DNA of 64,000 nucleotides. It comes from Plasmopara viticola. Its lineage: Eukaryota > Oomycota > Peronosporomycetes > Peronosporales > Peronosporaceae. Positions 20,422-33,300 of the stretch are shown piece after piece (within the stretch, counting starts at the first letter, position 1; each line of letters starts with the position of its first letter). The DNA lies in contig MBPM02000167.1 of assembly GCA_001695595.3 (NCBI GenBank), positions 22,961-86,960 of the forward strand, read 5' to 3'. The notes beneath the pieces are model-generated. The model was not told where the DNA came from, did not search any database, and saw only the letters and a list, made by a program, of their open reading frames with translations. The translations under genes were made by a program, and so were the position numbers.

Positions 20422-23400
20422 ATGAGCCCAAGCCCCGCAGACTCTGCCTTCTTCGCCCCCACCCCTGACACCGCCTTCGCTGCCACTATGGACGCCACGC
20501 CGAGCCGCATCAACAAGTTCGACGGAACGAACTTCCATACGTGGAAGTTCAAAATGCGAATGGTGTTGGAGGAGCGCGACCTCTGGGAAGTTGCGAGCGG
20601 GGAAATAAAGCTTGAGCAGCTGAGTAACCCGATGGACCAGTCGACCTTTAAGCGTAAGGCTCGAAAAGCGCTGGCGATGATCTGTCTTGCGATGGAGGAC
20701 TCGCAGCTGCCGCTGGTTCGCTCGGCCAAGGATGCGTACGATGCGTGGTCAAGGCTGGAGGGACACTTCGAGAAGAGGAGCTTGGCGAATAAGCTCTTTC
20801 TTCGTCGCAGGTTCTTCACAACGATGATGGAGGATGGCGACGGTGTGCTCGAGCACATCAACAAGCTCAAGACACTAGCTGAGCAGCTAGACGCGGTGGG
20901 CGCTCCGGTGAGTGAGGACGACCTGGTAATCACGCTTCTTGGAAGTCTGAGTGATTCGTACCAGTTCCTCATCACGGCGCTGGAGTCGCGTTCCGACACG
21001 CTGACGTGGGAGCTTGTGACGTCGCGCCTGTTGCATGAAGAGATGAAACGTAAGGAGCAGAGCGGCGACGGAGCTGTGTCTGGTCAAGCGTTTATGTTAC
21101 GAGACAACAAGCGCAAAGGACGACCGGTGAAGAAGACCGGGGCGTGCCACAATTGCGGCAAACAAGGGCATTGGATGGCAGAGTGCCCATGCGAGCGAGC
21201 AACGACTTTGAGAGACATCGTTCACAGCGTGCAAACTTTGCTAACGGGGACGACAGTGATGACTACTTGTCTTCGGTTGGCGATTGCGATAGCTCTGTCA
21301 AGTCGAGTGACATTTGGCTGGTCGACTCAGGAGCGACGCAGCATATGTCAAACTCAAAAAGGTTCATGAGGAACTACAAGGTCTTCACTCCAGTGGACGT
21401 GCATCTAGCAGACAACGGTGTCGTGCAAGCAATCGGCAGTGGAGATGTCGTTATGTCCATGAAGACATCGAATGGACTGAAAAAGGGAGTGCTCACTAAT
21501 GTGTGGCATATTCCGAAGTTGTCTCGCAGTTTGTTTTCGGTCGGTCGGTTTACCAAAGACGTTGGTCCGGTAATGTTCGACAATGATGGATGCTTCGCGG
21601 AGACAAAAGGGGTGAAATGGAAAATTGGTGCTCGTGAAGGAAAAGGATTGTTCAAGCTTCATATGATTCCTGTTGCTCTCGAGAAAGTGTGTGTGGCCGA
21701 GCTGTCTGGCTGCGTGGGGGACACCAATTCGTACCTCTGGCACCTACGGCTTGGTCATATCGGGTTCGAAGGGCTTGATGCAATTGTCAAAAAGAAACTT
21801 GCCACAGGTATTGCATTGACATCGGTGAGCAAATGGGAGCTTTGTGACGGGTGTGCGCTGGGAAAACAAACTCGTGTGCGCTTTCAAACATCTTCGCTTG
21901 ATCGAGCTAAAGACATTCTTGAAGTTGTGCATAGTGACGTGTGCTCTCCAATGCAAACGTCAACGTTCAGTGGAAAGCGCTATTTCGTTACGTTCATTGA
22001 TGACAAGTCACGTTACTGCGTTGTCTACTTAATCAAGTCCAAGTCTGAAGTTGTAGACAAGTTTGCCGAGTTTGTTGCCTTTGCTGAAAAGCAGACTGGC
22101 AAGCGAGTCAAGACTCTTCGAAGTGACAATGAGGCGAGTACACGTCGGGTAAGATGACCAAAGTTTGCACGGATCGAGGAATCGTGCTCAAGTTTTCGCC
22201 ACCGTATACTCCTCAGTTAAACGGAGTAGCTGAACGCATGAATCGAACATTGGTTGAGTGTGCAAGATGCATGTTAGAGCATGCTGGAATGTCCAAAGGC
22301 TATTGGGGTGAAGCAATAATGACCGCAACGTTTCTCCGTAATCGGTGTCCTACTCGTGCAGCTGGATTGAAGAAGTCACCACACGAGCTTTGGACAACGA
22401 AGAAACCGCTCTTGGCCAATCTCAAAGTGTTTGGATGTCATGCGTATGTCCACGTTCCGAAAGAGAAGCGTTTCAAACTTGACGCAAAAGCCATCTTATG
22501 TCGTTTTTTGGGCTATTCGGAGCATACAAAGACATACCGGTTCGAAGAAATTTCGACCGGGCGCATTCTAATGAGTCGCGATGCGCAGTTCAAAGAGGAC
22601 GTTTTCGACAAAGGAAGGCAGGACTATAACAAGATTGTTGAGCTGGTGGATGAAGAAAACGACAGTATTACTGATGCCGACACAGAGTCAAGCACCGAAA
22701 ATGGCCGTGAAGAGTCAAAGATGGATGATGATCAGGTGCTAGAACGCGACGTTGACTTTAAGTCCGGGGCTAAACGGCACACAAGGAATCAGTCGCTCGA
22801 AAAGGTAACAGAAACTCCAAGATCCAAGCGACACGCGCCATGTTACCAGCGGTCGACTCTTGAAGAAATGTCAGCTTCCGCAATAAGGGAAGAAAATGGA
22901 GGGTTTGAAGCAGCACACGTCATGTATTCAGTGGGGGAAATGCCGACGACGTACAAGTCGGCAATGGAATCCGATGACGCGTGCAAGTGGAAGGAAGCTT
23001 GCGATTCCGAAATTGACTCCTTGATAAGGAATAAAACATGGGATACAGTTCTACTGCCGAAGGGACGAAAAGTGATCGGTTGTCGCTGGGTTTTTCGCGT
23101 TAAAGAGAACCAAGATCGGGACATTGAGCGGTTTAAGGCACGGCTGGTTGCGAAAGGTTACTCGCAGAAGTATGGTGTGGATTACGAGGAGACGTTTGCT
23201 CCTGTAGCCAAGTTTACGTCAATTCGCATTGTGCTAAGCCTGGCTGCCAAGTATGATCTCAAGCTTCACCAAATGGACGTCAAACTGCGTTTCTAAATGG
23301 TGTTCTGGATGAAGACATTTATATGCAGCAACCGCATGGATATGCTGACCCAAGTCGACCGGAGCATGTATGCAAGCTAAAGCGTTCGCTCTACGGTTTA

Positions 23401-24579
23401 AAGCAGTCACCACGGATGTGGAACCGAACGATTGACGATTTCATGGTTAAGATGGGTTTTACCAAGAGCAAGTCAGATCACTGCATATACAGCAAACGCA
23501 GTGACGAGTCAATGATCTTTGTGGTACTCTATGTCGACGACTTGATTATTGCGAGCAGTGACGGTATCTTGCTCTCAACGACAAAGCAAGCGCTAAGCGA
23601 ACGATTCGAGATGACGGACCTCGGCGAACTAAAGTTTTTTTTCGGAATGGAGATTAATCAGGATAGCACTAAAGGTCAAGTTTCGATGCGGCAAACCAAG
23701 TTCCTCAAGTCAATTTTGCTAAAGTTTGGGATGCAGGATTGCAAGCCAGTAAAGACTCCTCAAGATCCAGGATTGAAGCTGACAAAGAATATGTGCAATG
23801 GTGGATGCAAGCACGAGGACACAATGAAAAACGTGCCATATCGAAATGCTGTCGGTGGCATCATGTACTTGATGGTTGCTACTCGTCCAGATCTTGCAGC
23901 AGCAGTGGGAGTGCTGAGCCAATTCGCAGCCGATCCGAGTCCGACACACTGGCAGGCATTGAAGCGCGAACTGCGATATTTAAATGCCACCCAGACGCAT
24001 GGACTAGTGTTTTCTCGGAATGGTGCCTCAACAATTCAAGGATTTTCAGACGCTGACTGGGCAGGAGACATTGAGTCGCGTCGCAGCACAAGTGGCTATG
24101 TCTTCGTCATGAACAACGGATGTATCAGCTGGAGAAGCAAAAAGCAGCGCACGGTAGCACTCTCGTCAACTGAGGCAGAGTATATGGCCCTATCAGAAGC
24201 AGCTCAAGAAGCCGTATGGTTAAAAGTCTTTTTGTGCGAGCTTAAAGAAATGGATGACGATGAACCTATCCAGATACTTGAAGATAATCAAGGCTCAATC
24301 GCGCTGGCCAAGAATCCGGAGTTTCATAAGCGCACCAAGCATATCGACATTCGGTACCACTTTGTTCGTGAGAAGGTTGAGGACGGTCAAGTGTTGTTAG
24401 AGTTCTGTCCAACTCAAGACATGCTGGCTGACATCATGACCAAGCCTATTGGTGCCGCGCAATACAGTTTACTTCGATGTCGACTTGGGATTCAAGGTAT
24501 TGAAGCTGTCGAGTCGAGTGGGAGTGTTGTCGAAGATGCTGGCGCAGAAACGCCTCGACCAGCGGCTATATATCGGTAA
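20422..24579 (+). pseudogene. A4 gag-pol (three 1-bp deletions)
   Basis: The start ATG is the one in the PBS. An upstream in-frame ATG at 20344 lies before the predicted transcript start and is rejected. Gag (INKFDGTNFHTWKFKMRM), zinc knuckle CHNCGKQGHWMAEC, protease DSGATQHMS, integrase WHLRLGHIGFEGL / CDGCALGKQTRVRF, LNGVAERMNRT, RT VLYVDDLIIASS near 23527-23562, RNase [11 protein letters not shown] and STEAEYMAL. Net one-base losses near 21190 (after the knuckle), near 22130 (at the second integrase Asp region) and near 23286 (MDVK / TAF motif of RT) put it in four frames. The frame ends inside the 3' LTR at TAA 24577-24579 with EDAGAETPRPAAIYR. Confidence 0.9.
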
Positions 24580-24804
24580 GTACGGGTATCTGCAATCAAT
24601 TGATGACTGACTGAATGAGCGGGTTCAAGATGGGCAAAAGATCGGTTTCAGGATGGGAAGATGATTGCGTCAGAATTGTAAGTCTCTCTGATTGGCTTAG
24701 ATAAATCATTGGCTTAGAGGTAGCATGTAGTTGCGAACTAAGGACCTTTTATATATATTCACTTTGCATTTTGCCATCTTCCGCTCAAGTGACCTTTTTC
24801 AACA
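24525..24804 (+). repeat. A4 3' LTR (280 bp)
   Basis: As the 5' LTR but 22 bp shorter, with only the diverged unit of the tandem pair kept, plus a few substitutions. Followed by AGGAT (24805-24809) and AC, the continuation of the A1 LTR. Confidence 0.92.
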
Positions 24805-24811
24805 AGGATAC

Positions 24812-25076
24812 TGTTAATTGTTTGAGGCCGGAAGGTAAGGGGAGGCTGAAGAAGCGAAGTGAAGGGTCGTTTGCGTTAACGCGAAGACACTTGACTGAGA
24901 GGAAGTAAATTTGGAAGTGATTGATGTATTGGGGTTTAAAGTCCTACAACTCGTAACCACTCATTCTACATAACGTAATTACCTTAAATCGTAAAAAGTA
25001 AAAACTATGTTGAACCGCGGTTCGGATCGGACCGGGTTGGGTTGTGTACGTTACCTGAAACCCATAACCCTCAATA
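24812..25076 (-). repeat. C1 3' LTR (265 bp)
   Basis: On the plus strand it reads TGTTAATTG...CCCTCAATA, so the element strand begins TATTGAGGG and ends AATTAACA. It differs from the 5' copy at a few sites (for example GGATCGG/GGATTGG). Inr-like TCACTTCC and the AAGTG 22 nt on are kept. Confidence 0.92.
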
Positions 25077-25083
25077 CGCCCCC

Positions 25084-27280
25084 TCAATGCGAACCGGCTT
25101 GTATGCCAAGCGCCGCTGTCATGGTCTTGTGGCGCGGTCCTGGTAAGCCTTTTGTCATAATGTCCGCCAGCATGTTTTCGGTCTCGCAATACTCAAGATG
25201 TATTTCGCCACGCTTGACTTCGTCGCGAATGTGGTGGTACTTGATGTCGATATGCTTGGCTCGGCCGTGATTGACAGGATTCTTGGTCATCTTGAGGCAA
25301 GACTGGTTGTCATCAAGAATCTTGAGCTCCGGTCCAGGCTCACCTGCCGCATCCAGAATCTCGCATAGTAAGCGATGAACCCATTTACCTTCTTGAACTG
25401 CTAAGCTTAGAGCAATGTACTCAGCTTCGCTGGTTGACAATGAGACGCTTGACTGCTTTTTACTTCCCCAGCTTACCGGAGCACTCATCAGTATGAAGGC
25501 GAAACCAGAAGTTGACTTGCGGTCGGTGTGATCACCTGCCCAATCAGCATCCGAGTATTCACAAAAGTTGACTTCGTTGCCGGGCTGAAAGCAGATTCCA
25601 TGAGACTTTGTACCTTGCAGATAGCGAAATATACGCTTGACTGCAGTCCAATGCTCAATCTGTGGGTTTTCCATAAACCTTGATACATAGCCAACTGCAA
25701 ATGCAATGTCCGGCCGCGTCGCTGTCGACAGATGCATCAGAGCCCCAACCGCTTCTCGAAATGGCGCGTTTACCTTGGTTGCAGAGTTGCTTGGTACAAG
25801 CTTTGTGCTAATGTCTGTTGGACTTATAACTGACTTGCAATCTTCCATACCAAATCGCTTGAGAATGTCATTGATGTATCGCCGTTGACACATTGTGACA
25901 CTACCGTTGTCACTATCTACAAGCTCGATGCCCAGGACAAACGCGCACTTGCCACTATCGGTCATCTCAAAGCGACTCTTTAAGGCAATCTTCGTATCCA
26001 CAATCAATGCTGTTGAACTTCCGGTAATTAGAACATCATCAACATATACCAGAAGTAGCGCGCAGCCGTTGTTTGAGACCTTGATGTATAGGCACGGATC
26101 GAAGGCTGAAACTTGATATCCAATCGAGCACACAAACTCATCAAAGGTCTCATTCCATACGCGAGAAGCTTGCTTCAGACCATAAATTGCCTTGTCGAGT
26201 ACAAGACAGTCGAATTCTTCATCAAGTTCAACTCCCTCTGGTGTAGTGCAGTAAACAGCTTCCTTCATCCTTCCATACAGAAAAGCTGTCACAACGTCCA
26301 ATTGATCAAGTGGCCACTCAAAGTACTTCGTCAAAGCGATGACCATCCGTAACGTCACGTACTTGACCACAGGCGAAAACGTTTCTGTATAGTCGATTCC
26401 GTATTTTTGTCGAAAACCCTTTGCCACGAGTCGAGCCTTGTATTTCTCGATTGAGCCGTCAGCCTTTCGCTTGATCTTAAACACCCACTTAGTCCCGATA
26501 GCTTGAAGTCCTGATGGCAACTTTGCAGCTCGAAAGACTTGACGAAGCCGCATTGAATCAAGTTCCGCACGAATGGCTTTGCGCCAATGAAGCTGATCGG
26601 GTCCACTTATAGCTTCTTGATAAGTGTTTGGCTCGGATAAGTCGGAAGCTTCGACAGCGTTCACACTCGCACGCCAGAATGTCGGTGAAGTTAAGTCTGT
26701 GTTTTCGTCTTCGGAAGCCTGTGATTCTTGATTAATGCTAGGTCCTGATCGCATACGAGATTGTCGCTTGTTTTGACGTGAGTCCATTTCTTCAGGAGCA
26801 CTTGTTTCATCCAGTCCTGCTTCACGATACTCGGAACTTGAAGCTCTTTCTGATTGACGCTGCTTGCGCTTACCTGTTTGCTTGAAGTTCGTCGTGTATG
26901 TAAATCCGTCGTCTTCTATTTCGAGTGAGTCGAAGTCAATGTTTGCTTCCTCAATGTCGTCAAAAATGTTGACTTCCAAATCACCAAAACTTGATTCGTC
27001 AAACTTTACGTCCCGACTGATCACTATCTGCTGAGTTTGAATGTCGTAGACTCGATATGCTTTGGACACTTCTTCATAGCCCACAAACACACCAACTCGA
27101 GACTTGGGGTCCCACTTGAGCCTCTTTTCTTTCGGAGTCAAAACGTAGGCCCGACACCCGAAAACGCGCATATGTCCAACGCTTGGCTTGAGCTTGTGAA
27201 TGATCTCGAATGGAGTCTTGTTCTTGATTTTTGGTGAGGGAAGGCGGTTCTTGATGTATATTGCAGTCATAGCGGCTTCT
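25084..27280 (-). CDS. C1 gag-pol, second half: integrase C-terminus, RT, RNase H (open)
   Basis: Read from 27280 down to the stop TGA at 25086-25084, which overlaps the PPT. It starts at the integrase [16 protein letters not shown] motif, then the GKR-like region ([28 protein letters not shown]), an acidic linker, RT (CETF-type motif reads [26 protein letters not shown] near 26050-26015), and RNase H ([65 protein letters not shown]). It is fully open for 728 codons. It is nearly identical to the array units, with differences such as RIFRYLQ against RIFCYLQ. The upstream half lies at 41418-43276. Confidence 0.92.
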
Positions 27281-27559
27281 TGTTGTCGAAGATGCTGGCG
27301 CAGAAACGCCTCGACCAGCGGCTATATATCGGTAAGTACGGGTATCTGCAATCAATTGATGACTGACTGAATGAGCGGGTTCAAGATGGGCAAAAGATCG
27401 GTTTCGGGATGGGAAGATGATTGCGCCCGGATGGTGAGTCGTTCTGATTGGCTTAGATAAATCATTGGCTTAGAGGTAGCATGTAGTTGTGAACTAAGGA
27501 CCTTTTAAATATATTCACTTTGCATTTTGCCATCTACAGCACAAGTGCTTCTTACAACA
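27281..27559 (+). repeat. A5 5' LTR (279 bp)
   Basis: TGTTGTCG...TTACAACA. Single 22-bp unit; doubled ATTGGCTTAGA at 27447-27457 and 27464-27474; perfect Inr/FPR TCACTTTGCATTTT at 27515-27528; AAGTG 22 nt after CACTT. Confidence 0.94.
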
Positions 27560-27563
27560 GGTT

Positions 27564-29938
27564 ATGAGCCCAAGCTCCGCCAACTCTGCCCCCGACACCG
27601 ACTACGCTTTCGCTATGGACATCGCCGCCGCCACCAACTCACGCATCAACAAGTTCGATGGAACAAACTTCCACACATGGAAGTTCAAGATGCAGATGGT
27701 GCTTGAGGAGCGGGACCTATGGGAGGTAGCGAGTGGGGAAGTCAAGATGGAGGACTTGACAACGGCCTTGGACCAGTTGACGTTTAAGCGCAAGTCAAGA
27801 AAGGCGCTTGCGATCATCTGTCTCGCGATGGAAGATTCGCAGCTGCCTCTTGTGCGCTCGGCAACTGGAGCGCATGATGCATGGTCACGGCTCGAAGGCC
27901 ACTTCGAGAAGAAGAGCTTAGCGAACAAGCTCTTTCTTCGTCGTCGTTTCTTCACGGCCAAGATGGACGAAGGTGATGATGTGCTCGCGCATATCAACAA
28001 GATGAAGACTCTGGCGGAACAGCTCGACGCAGTGGGCGCTCCGGTAACAGAGGATGACTTGGTGATCACGCTTCTTGGGAGTTTGAGTGAGTCATTTTCA
28101 TTTCTTATAACAACTTTGGAGTCGAGATCGGACTCGCTGTCGTGGGAGCTCGTGACATCTCGACTATTGCATGAAGACATGAAACGAAAGGAACAAGGTA
28201 TTGGGACCGATGGAGCTGCGCATGGTCAAGGACAAGCTTTTTGGCGAATGACTACAGCAAGCGTATGGGTGGGCGACCAGTGCAAAAGGTCAGCGCGTGC
28301 CACTACTGTGGGGAACAAGGACATTGGATTGCCAAGTGTCCAGTTCGAATTCGCGAGAATGGTGAGCGACAGAAATCGCAACGAGCGAATATCGCGCAAG
28401 TCGATGATGACAATGGCGATTTTCTCTTTTCGGCTGGAGACAGCATTCCCAAATCGGGTGAAGTGTGGCTGATTGACTCTGGAGCGACGCAGCACATGAC
28501 AAGTTCCAAGAAATTCATGCGAAATTTTAAGACAATTACGCCGAGGGATGTGCACCTTGCAGACGATGGAGTGGTGCAAGCGATTGGGTCCGGCGACATC
28601 GTGATGTCAATGCACACTCCACATGGTATAAAGAAGGGACTGCTTTCTGGTGTGTGGTATATCCCAAAGCTTTCTCGAAATTTATTTTCAGTCGGCCGGT
28701 TTACGAAGGATGTTGGCGCCGTGACGTTTGAACATGAAGGTTGTTTTGCTATGACAAAGGGCCAAGTGGAAGCTTGGTGCTCGCGAAGGCAAAGGCCTGT
28801 TCAAGCTTTGCATGACGCCACTTCTTCCGGATGAGGCTAATGTGATAACTTCGTCGGGATGCCATGGGGACACCAATTCGTACCTCTGGCACCTTCGATT
28901 TGGTCATATTAGCTATGGTGGTCTCGACACTATGATAAAGAAAAAGATCGGCTACGGACTTGACATGGGTTCAGTTAAACAGTGGGAGAAGTTTGACGGG
29001 TGCTCACTCGGTAAACAAACGAGAGTGAGTTTCTCATATTTGTCACCAAGCCGTTCAAAGCAACTGCTTGAGGTAATTCACAGCGATGTGTGTGGGCCGA
29101 TGCAGACACCGACTTTTGGTGGAAAGCGTTACTTTGTCACATTTATTGATGACAAGTCACACTTTTGCATGGTTTACTTGCTGAGAAACAAGTCGGAAGT
29201 AGCCGCGAAATTCGCAAATTTTGTCGTTCTTGCCGAAAACCAAACAGGAAAGCGAGTGAAAACGCTTCGCAGTGATAATGGCGGAGAGTACACTTCGAGC
29301 GAAATGGCCAAGTTTTGCAGCAATCATGGAATCGTGCAGAAATTTACGCCGCCCTATACTCCTCAGCTTAACGGAGTGGCGGAGCGAATGAACAGAACAT
29401 TGGTGGAATGTGCACGCTGCATGATGGAGCATGCTGGATTGACGAAGGTGTACTGGGGTGAAGCAGTCATGACGGCTATGTTTCTTCGAAATCGGTGTCC
29501 AACGCGTGCTCTCAATCAAGACATTTTGCCATATCAAGCTTGGACGGGAAAGAAGCCATTGCTTGCGAATCTGAAAGTCTTTGGCTGTCATGCGTATGTG
29601 ACGGTGCCTAAAGAAAAGCGCGCAAAGTTTGATGCCCGATCGGTTCGCTGTCGATTTATCGGATATTCGGACCATGAAAAAGCGTATCGGTTCGAGGAAA
29701 TCAAGAGTGGTCGTGTGCTGGTAAGCCGAGACGCGCAATTCATGGAAGACGTTTTCGACATTGGAAAGCGTGATTATCGTCAAGAGGAAGTCTACATACA
29801 TGATGAAAATACAACGGATGAGGACTCGCAGCATGAGGACCAGGTTCAAAACGATGATGCGGAAATGGAAGAAAGCGATGAAAGTGGTAACAAGAGACAC
29901 CAGCGAACGGATTCGTTGGAGAAGGCTACTGAGACAAG
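27564..29938 (+). pseudogene. A5 gag-pol, block 1: Gag, protease, integrase, start of linker (two indels)
   Basis: The start ATG is in the PBS. Gag and zinc knuckle (CHYCGEQGHWIAKC), protease DSGATQHM, integrase WHLRFGHISYGGL / LRSDNGGEYTS / LNGVAERMNRT, and the GKKPLLANLKVFGCHAYV region are all present. A lost base near 28240 (AAGCGTTTTTGG to AAGCTTTTTGG) and a lost TC near 28762 (GGGCCTCAAG to GGGCCAAG) give three frames. The linker is cut at ACAAG (29934-29938) by B2 and resumes at 34757. Compared with A2 and A3 this copy has Phe for Cys in the integrase zinc-binding motif (KFDGC for KCDGC), which would weaken zinc binding. Confidence 0.9.
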
Positions 29939-30300
29939 TATTGAAGGTAGCCGGTTTCCCTCAGATTTATTCCGGTTCCCAAGGCTGTCCAATACGAGCG
30001 GCTGTCCGACGGTTCAAACAAACAACGATGGCGTCATAGAAAGACGCACGGAAAGGCGCACTCAAGATGATTGCGCCCGGATGGGAAGATGATTGCGCCC
30101 GGATGGTAAGTGCCTCTGATTGGCTTAGATAAATGAATGGCTTAGATGTAGCAAAGAGTTGTGAACTAAGGACCAAATGAATACACTCACTTTGAAATCT
30201 TCTTTCTTCCTCACAAGTGTCTTCGCTCGGTTCTCCCTCGCGCAGACTCTTCACCACACGCCTCAAACTATTCGCCTTCGCTCCGCTCACCAATCTAACA
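29939..30300 (+). repeat. B2 5' LTR (362 bp)
   Basis: Begins TATTGAAGGTAGCCGG and ends CAATCTAACA. 30067-30174 is strongly similar to the family-A LTR core (22-bp units, TGATTGGCTTAGATAAAT, GTTGTGAACTAAGGACC). Inr TCACTTTG is at 30187-30194 and AAGTG at 30215-30219, 22 nt after CACTT. Confidence 0.94.
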
Positions 30301-30304
30301 GGTT

Positions 30305-33300
30305 ATGAGCCCAACCATGACCTCGGTGCATGACGTCTCGGCCAAGGTCGCCATCGACAAGTTCAACGGCGACAACTATGCAACGTGGAACCGCTACATG
30401 CGTGGCGTGTTTCTTACCAAGGCCGTGTGGCATGTTGTCAACCGCGAGGTGACTCCGACGTTTGTTGACCCTCGTGCCTCGGACGAATATGTCAGGACAA
30501 GCAACATTGCTTTTGGATTGATGCTGCTCCATATGGATGCGGACTATCACCATATTGTTGATGACTGCGAGGAAGCGTGGGTTGCGTGGGCGCGTATTAA
30601 GACGCTGTACGGCGGATCGCAAAAGGCTGGTCGCATCTACTTGAAGCGACAACTCTTTAGCATGGAAATGGCCGAAGGTGGTAATGTCTTGCATCACTGC
30701 AATGAAGTTCTCAATATCAGCGCAAAGCTTTCCAGTATCGGCGCGAAAATGGAGGACGAAGACGTTGCAATCTGCCTTTTGCGAAGTCTGCCCAAGAGCT
30801 ACGAGAATGTCGTGCTCAACTTGGAGATCAGCAATGCGGAGTTGAGGACTCAGGATGTGGTTAAAGTGCTGACGAATGAGCACATTAAGCGACAAGGGTC
30901 GAAAACCACGACAGTCAAGACTGAGGAAGTGGCAAAGGCGTTCAGCGCAGAGCGAGAATATCGCCAGTGCGCATACTGCGGAAAATTGGGGCACTCGGCG
31001 GAGCGGTGCTGGACCAAGCAGAAGGATGAGAATCGGAATGCTCGACGCGGCGGCCAAGCTCGTGGACGCGGAGCAAACAATGTTCACTATCGACCAAGCG
31101 ATCAATACGACTACGACCGTGTTGCGTTTGCGGTCTCACTGGAGTGTGGACTTTCAACAACAAAAAGTATGCCTGGAATGTGGGCGATCGACAGTGGCGC
31201 AACGCATCACATATGCAACAACAAGAACAAATTTTCAAGACTCGATAAAAACAATTTTGGCGAACTCTCGGTCGCTGACGGAAACAAGACTGCAATTGAA
31301 GGTGTCGGGACAATCATTGAGCGCGTGGTTTTGCCCGATGGTATAGAATCCGACATTGAATTCAAGAACGTATTGTTCGTGCCAGCAATGAACAAGAATT
31401 TGCTTTCGGTGCCACAGATCAACAAGAGTGGCAAGTTTCAAGTGGTATTTGATGGTCCACGCATGGATATTACGCGCAAAGTCTCGAATCAAGTTGTGGC
31501 TAGAGCAGACCTTGTGGACGGTCTTTACTGGCTTCGTACTTTCCAATATTCAGCAAATTCGGCGGTGCGGGGACAAAACATCAATCTGCATGCAAGAATG
31601 GGTCACGCTCCAATCGACGTGCTTCGCAAGATGGTCAATGGTGGAATGATCAAGGACGCAAACGTGCCACTAGGTTCAAGCGATCAAGGCATGTGTCGAG
31701 GGTGTCAGTTAGGAAAAATGGTTCAAAGACCATTTCCTAGCTCCCAGGACAAGCGTCCATATGATACATTTGAGCTCCTTCACTTCGACATATGCGGTTC
31801 CATGGAACAAGACTCTTTGGGTGGAAGCAGGTACTTGCTCCTCATTGTAGACGAGGCCAGCGGATGCATGAAGGGCTTTTGCTTAAGAGCCAAATCTGAA
31901 TCCGAAGAATGTCTCACAAGCTACATCGTCAAGGTTCAAACGCAATTCGGCAAGCAAGTCAAGTTTGTGAGACATGATGGAGCGCGAGAATTCGCAACAA
32001 ATTCGCTCAAGATCTTCTATGGCGATCAAGGTATTGAGCAGCAGGTCACGGTTCCATACGCGCGCGCATCAAACAAATGGGACAGCTGAGCGGGCCATCA
32101 GAACTATTGTTACGATTGGCCGCGCTTTACTGCACTATGCAAATCTTGACAAGCGCTTTTGGGGTGAAGCGGCAATGACGGCAATTTATATCAAGAATCG
32201 ACTGCCTTCACCCAAGATTGCAAGCAAAACCCCGTTTGAGATTGTGTACAAGTCCAAGCCAAGTGTAAAGCACCTGCGTGTATTCGGCTGCCGAACATTT
32301 ACACTGACACCAAAAGAAAAGCGACTTAAGTGGGATCCAAAAGCTCGCGCCGGCATTTTTATGGGCTATCAAGAGTCATCGAAGGCCTATCGAATTTTTG
32401 ACATAGAGGCAGGACAAATAATTGTTAGTCGTGACGTCAACTTTGATGAATCAAGGCTTGGTCTTGCATCTACAGGGCCACCAGCTCCTGACAGTGATGA
32501 CGATGACCTCAATCTTGATCCGCTCACCATCGATGACAGTAATCCGGTGTACCGAATGAATTTCAAGTCGGCCGGAAAGCGCAAGAACCGATCAGGCGCA
32601 TATGACGCGAACAATGATTCAGCTCTCCCACGCTACGAGTATCACGAGAATGGACTCGAGGAATCAAGTGCGCCTGAAAGTCTTGACGAGCGACGAGCCA
32701 AACGCAGATCGGTCGAGCGCATGACCAGTAATCAGGAAAATCAAGACGAAAAGAGCGAGACAAATGATCACTCGGTGCCACGCGATTTTTGGCATGCAAG
32801 CGCTAATGCAGTCGAAGCTATCGACCTTTCTGAACCATCGAGTTATCAAGATGCAGTTAGCGGACCAGATCAAGTACATTGGCGAAAAGCAGTGCGTGCA
32901 GAATTGGATTCTATGCGAATTCGCAACGTGTTTCGAGCGGCTAAACTCCCAGCAGGACAACATGCTATTGGAACGAAGTGGGTTTTCAAGATCAAGCGCA
33001 AAGCCGACGGATCAATTGAAAAATACAAGGCGCGTCTCGTCGCAAAAGGATTTAAACAGCAATACGGCATTGACTACACGGAAACGTTTTCGCCTGTGGT
33101 CAAGTACGTCACACTGCGCATGGTGATCAGCTTGACAAAGTATCTTGGATGGCCCCTTGACCAGCTTGATGTTGTTACGGCATTTCTCTACGGTGTAATG
33201 AAAGAAGTCGTTTACTGTGTGGTACCAGAGGGAGTGGAAATCGAAGGTAATTTCGATTGCTTGGAACTGCTGAAAGCAATTTACGGCCTAAAACAAGCAT

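Larger units (their letters stand above)
20116..24804 (+). mobile_element. A4: divergent family-A copia element, target duplication AGGAT
   Basis: 5' LTR 20116-20417, PBS from 20418, gag-pol 20422-24579, PPT CGAGTGGGAG at 24515-24524, 3' LTR 24525-24804. AGGAT lies at 20111-20115 and 24805-24809. It inserted ten bases into the A1 3' LTR. Its Gag start (MSPSPADSAFFAPTPDTAF) and LTR end (CCTTTTTCAACA) mark a subfamily distinct from A2/A3/A5. Confidence 0.93.

Noticed and set aside
25007..25270. Plus-strand frames within C1 as host genes.
   Set aside because: They are antisense to the C1 RNase H and LTR and show no independent coding features.
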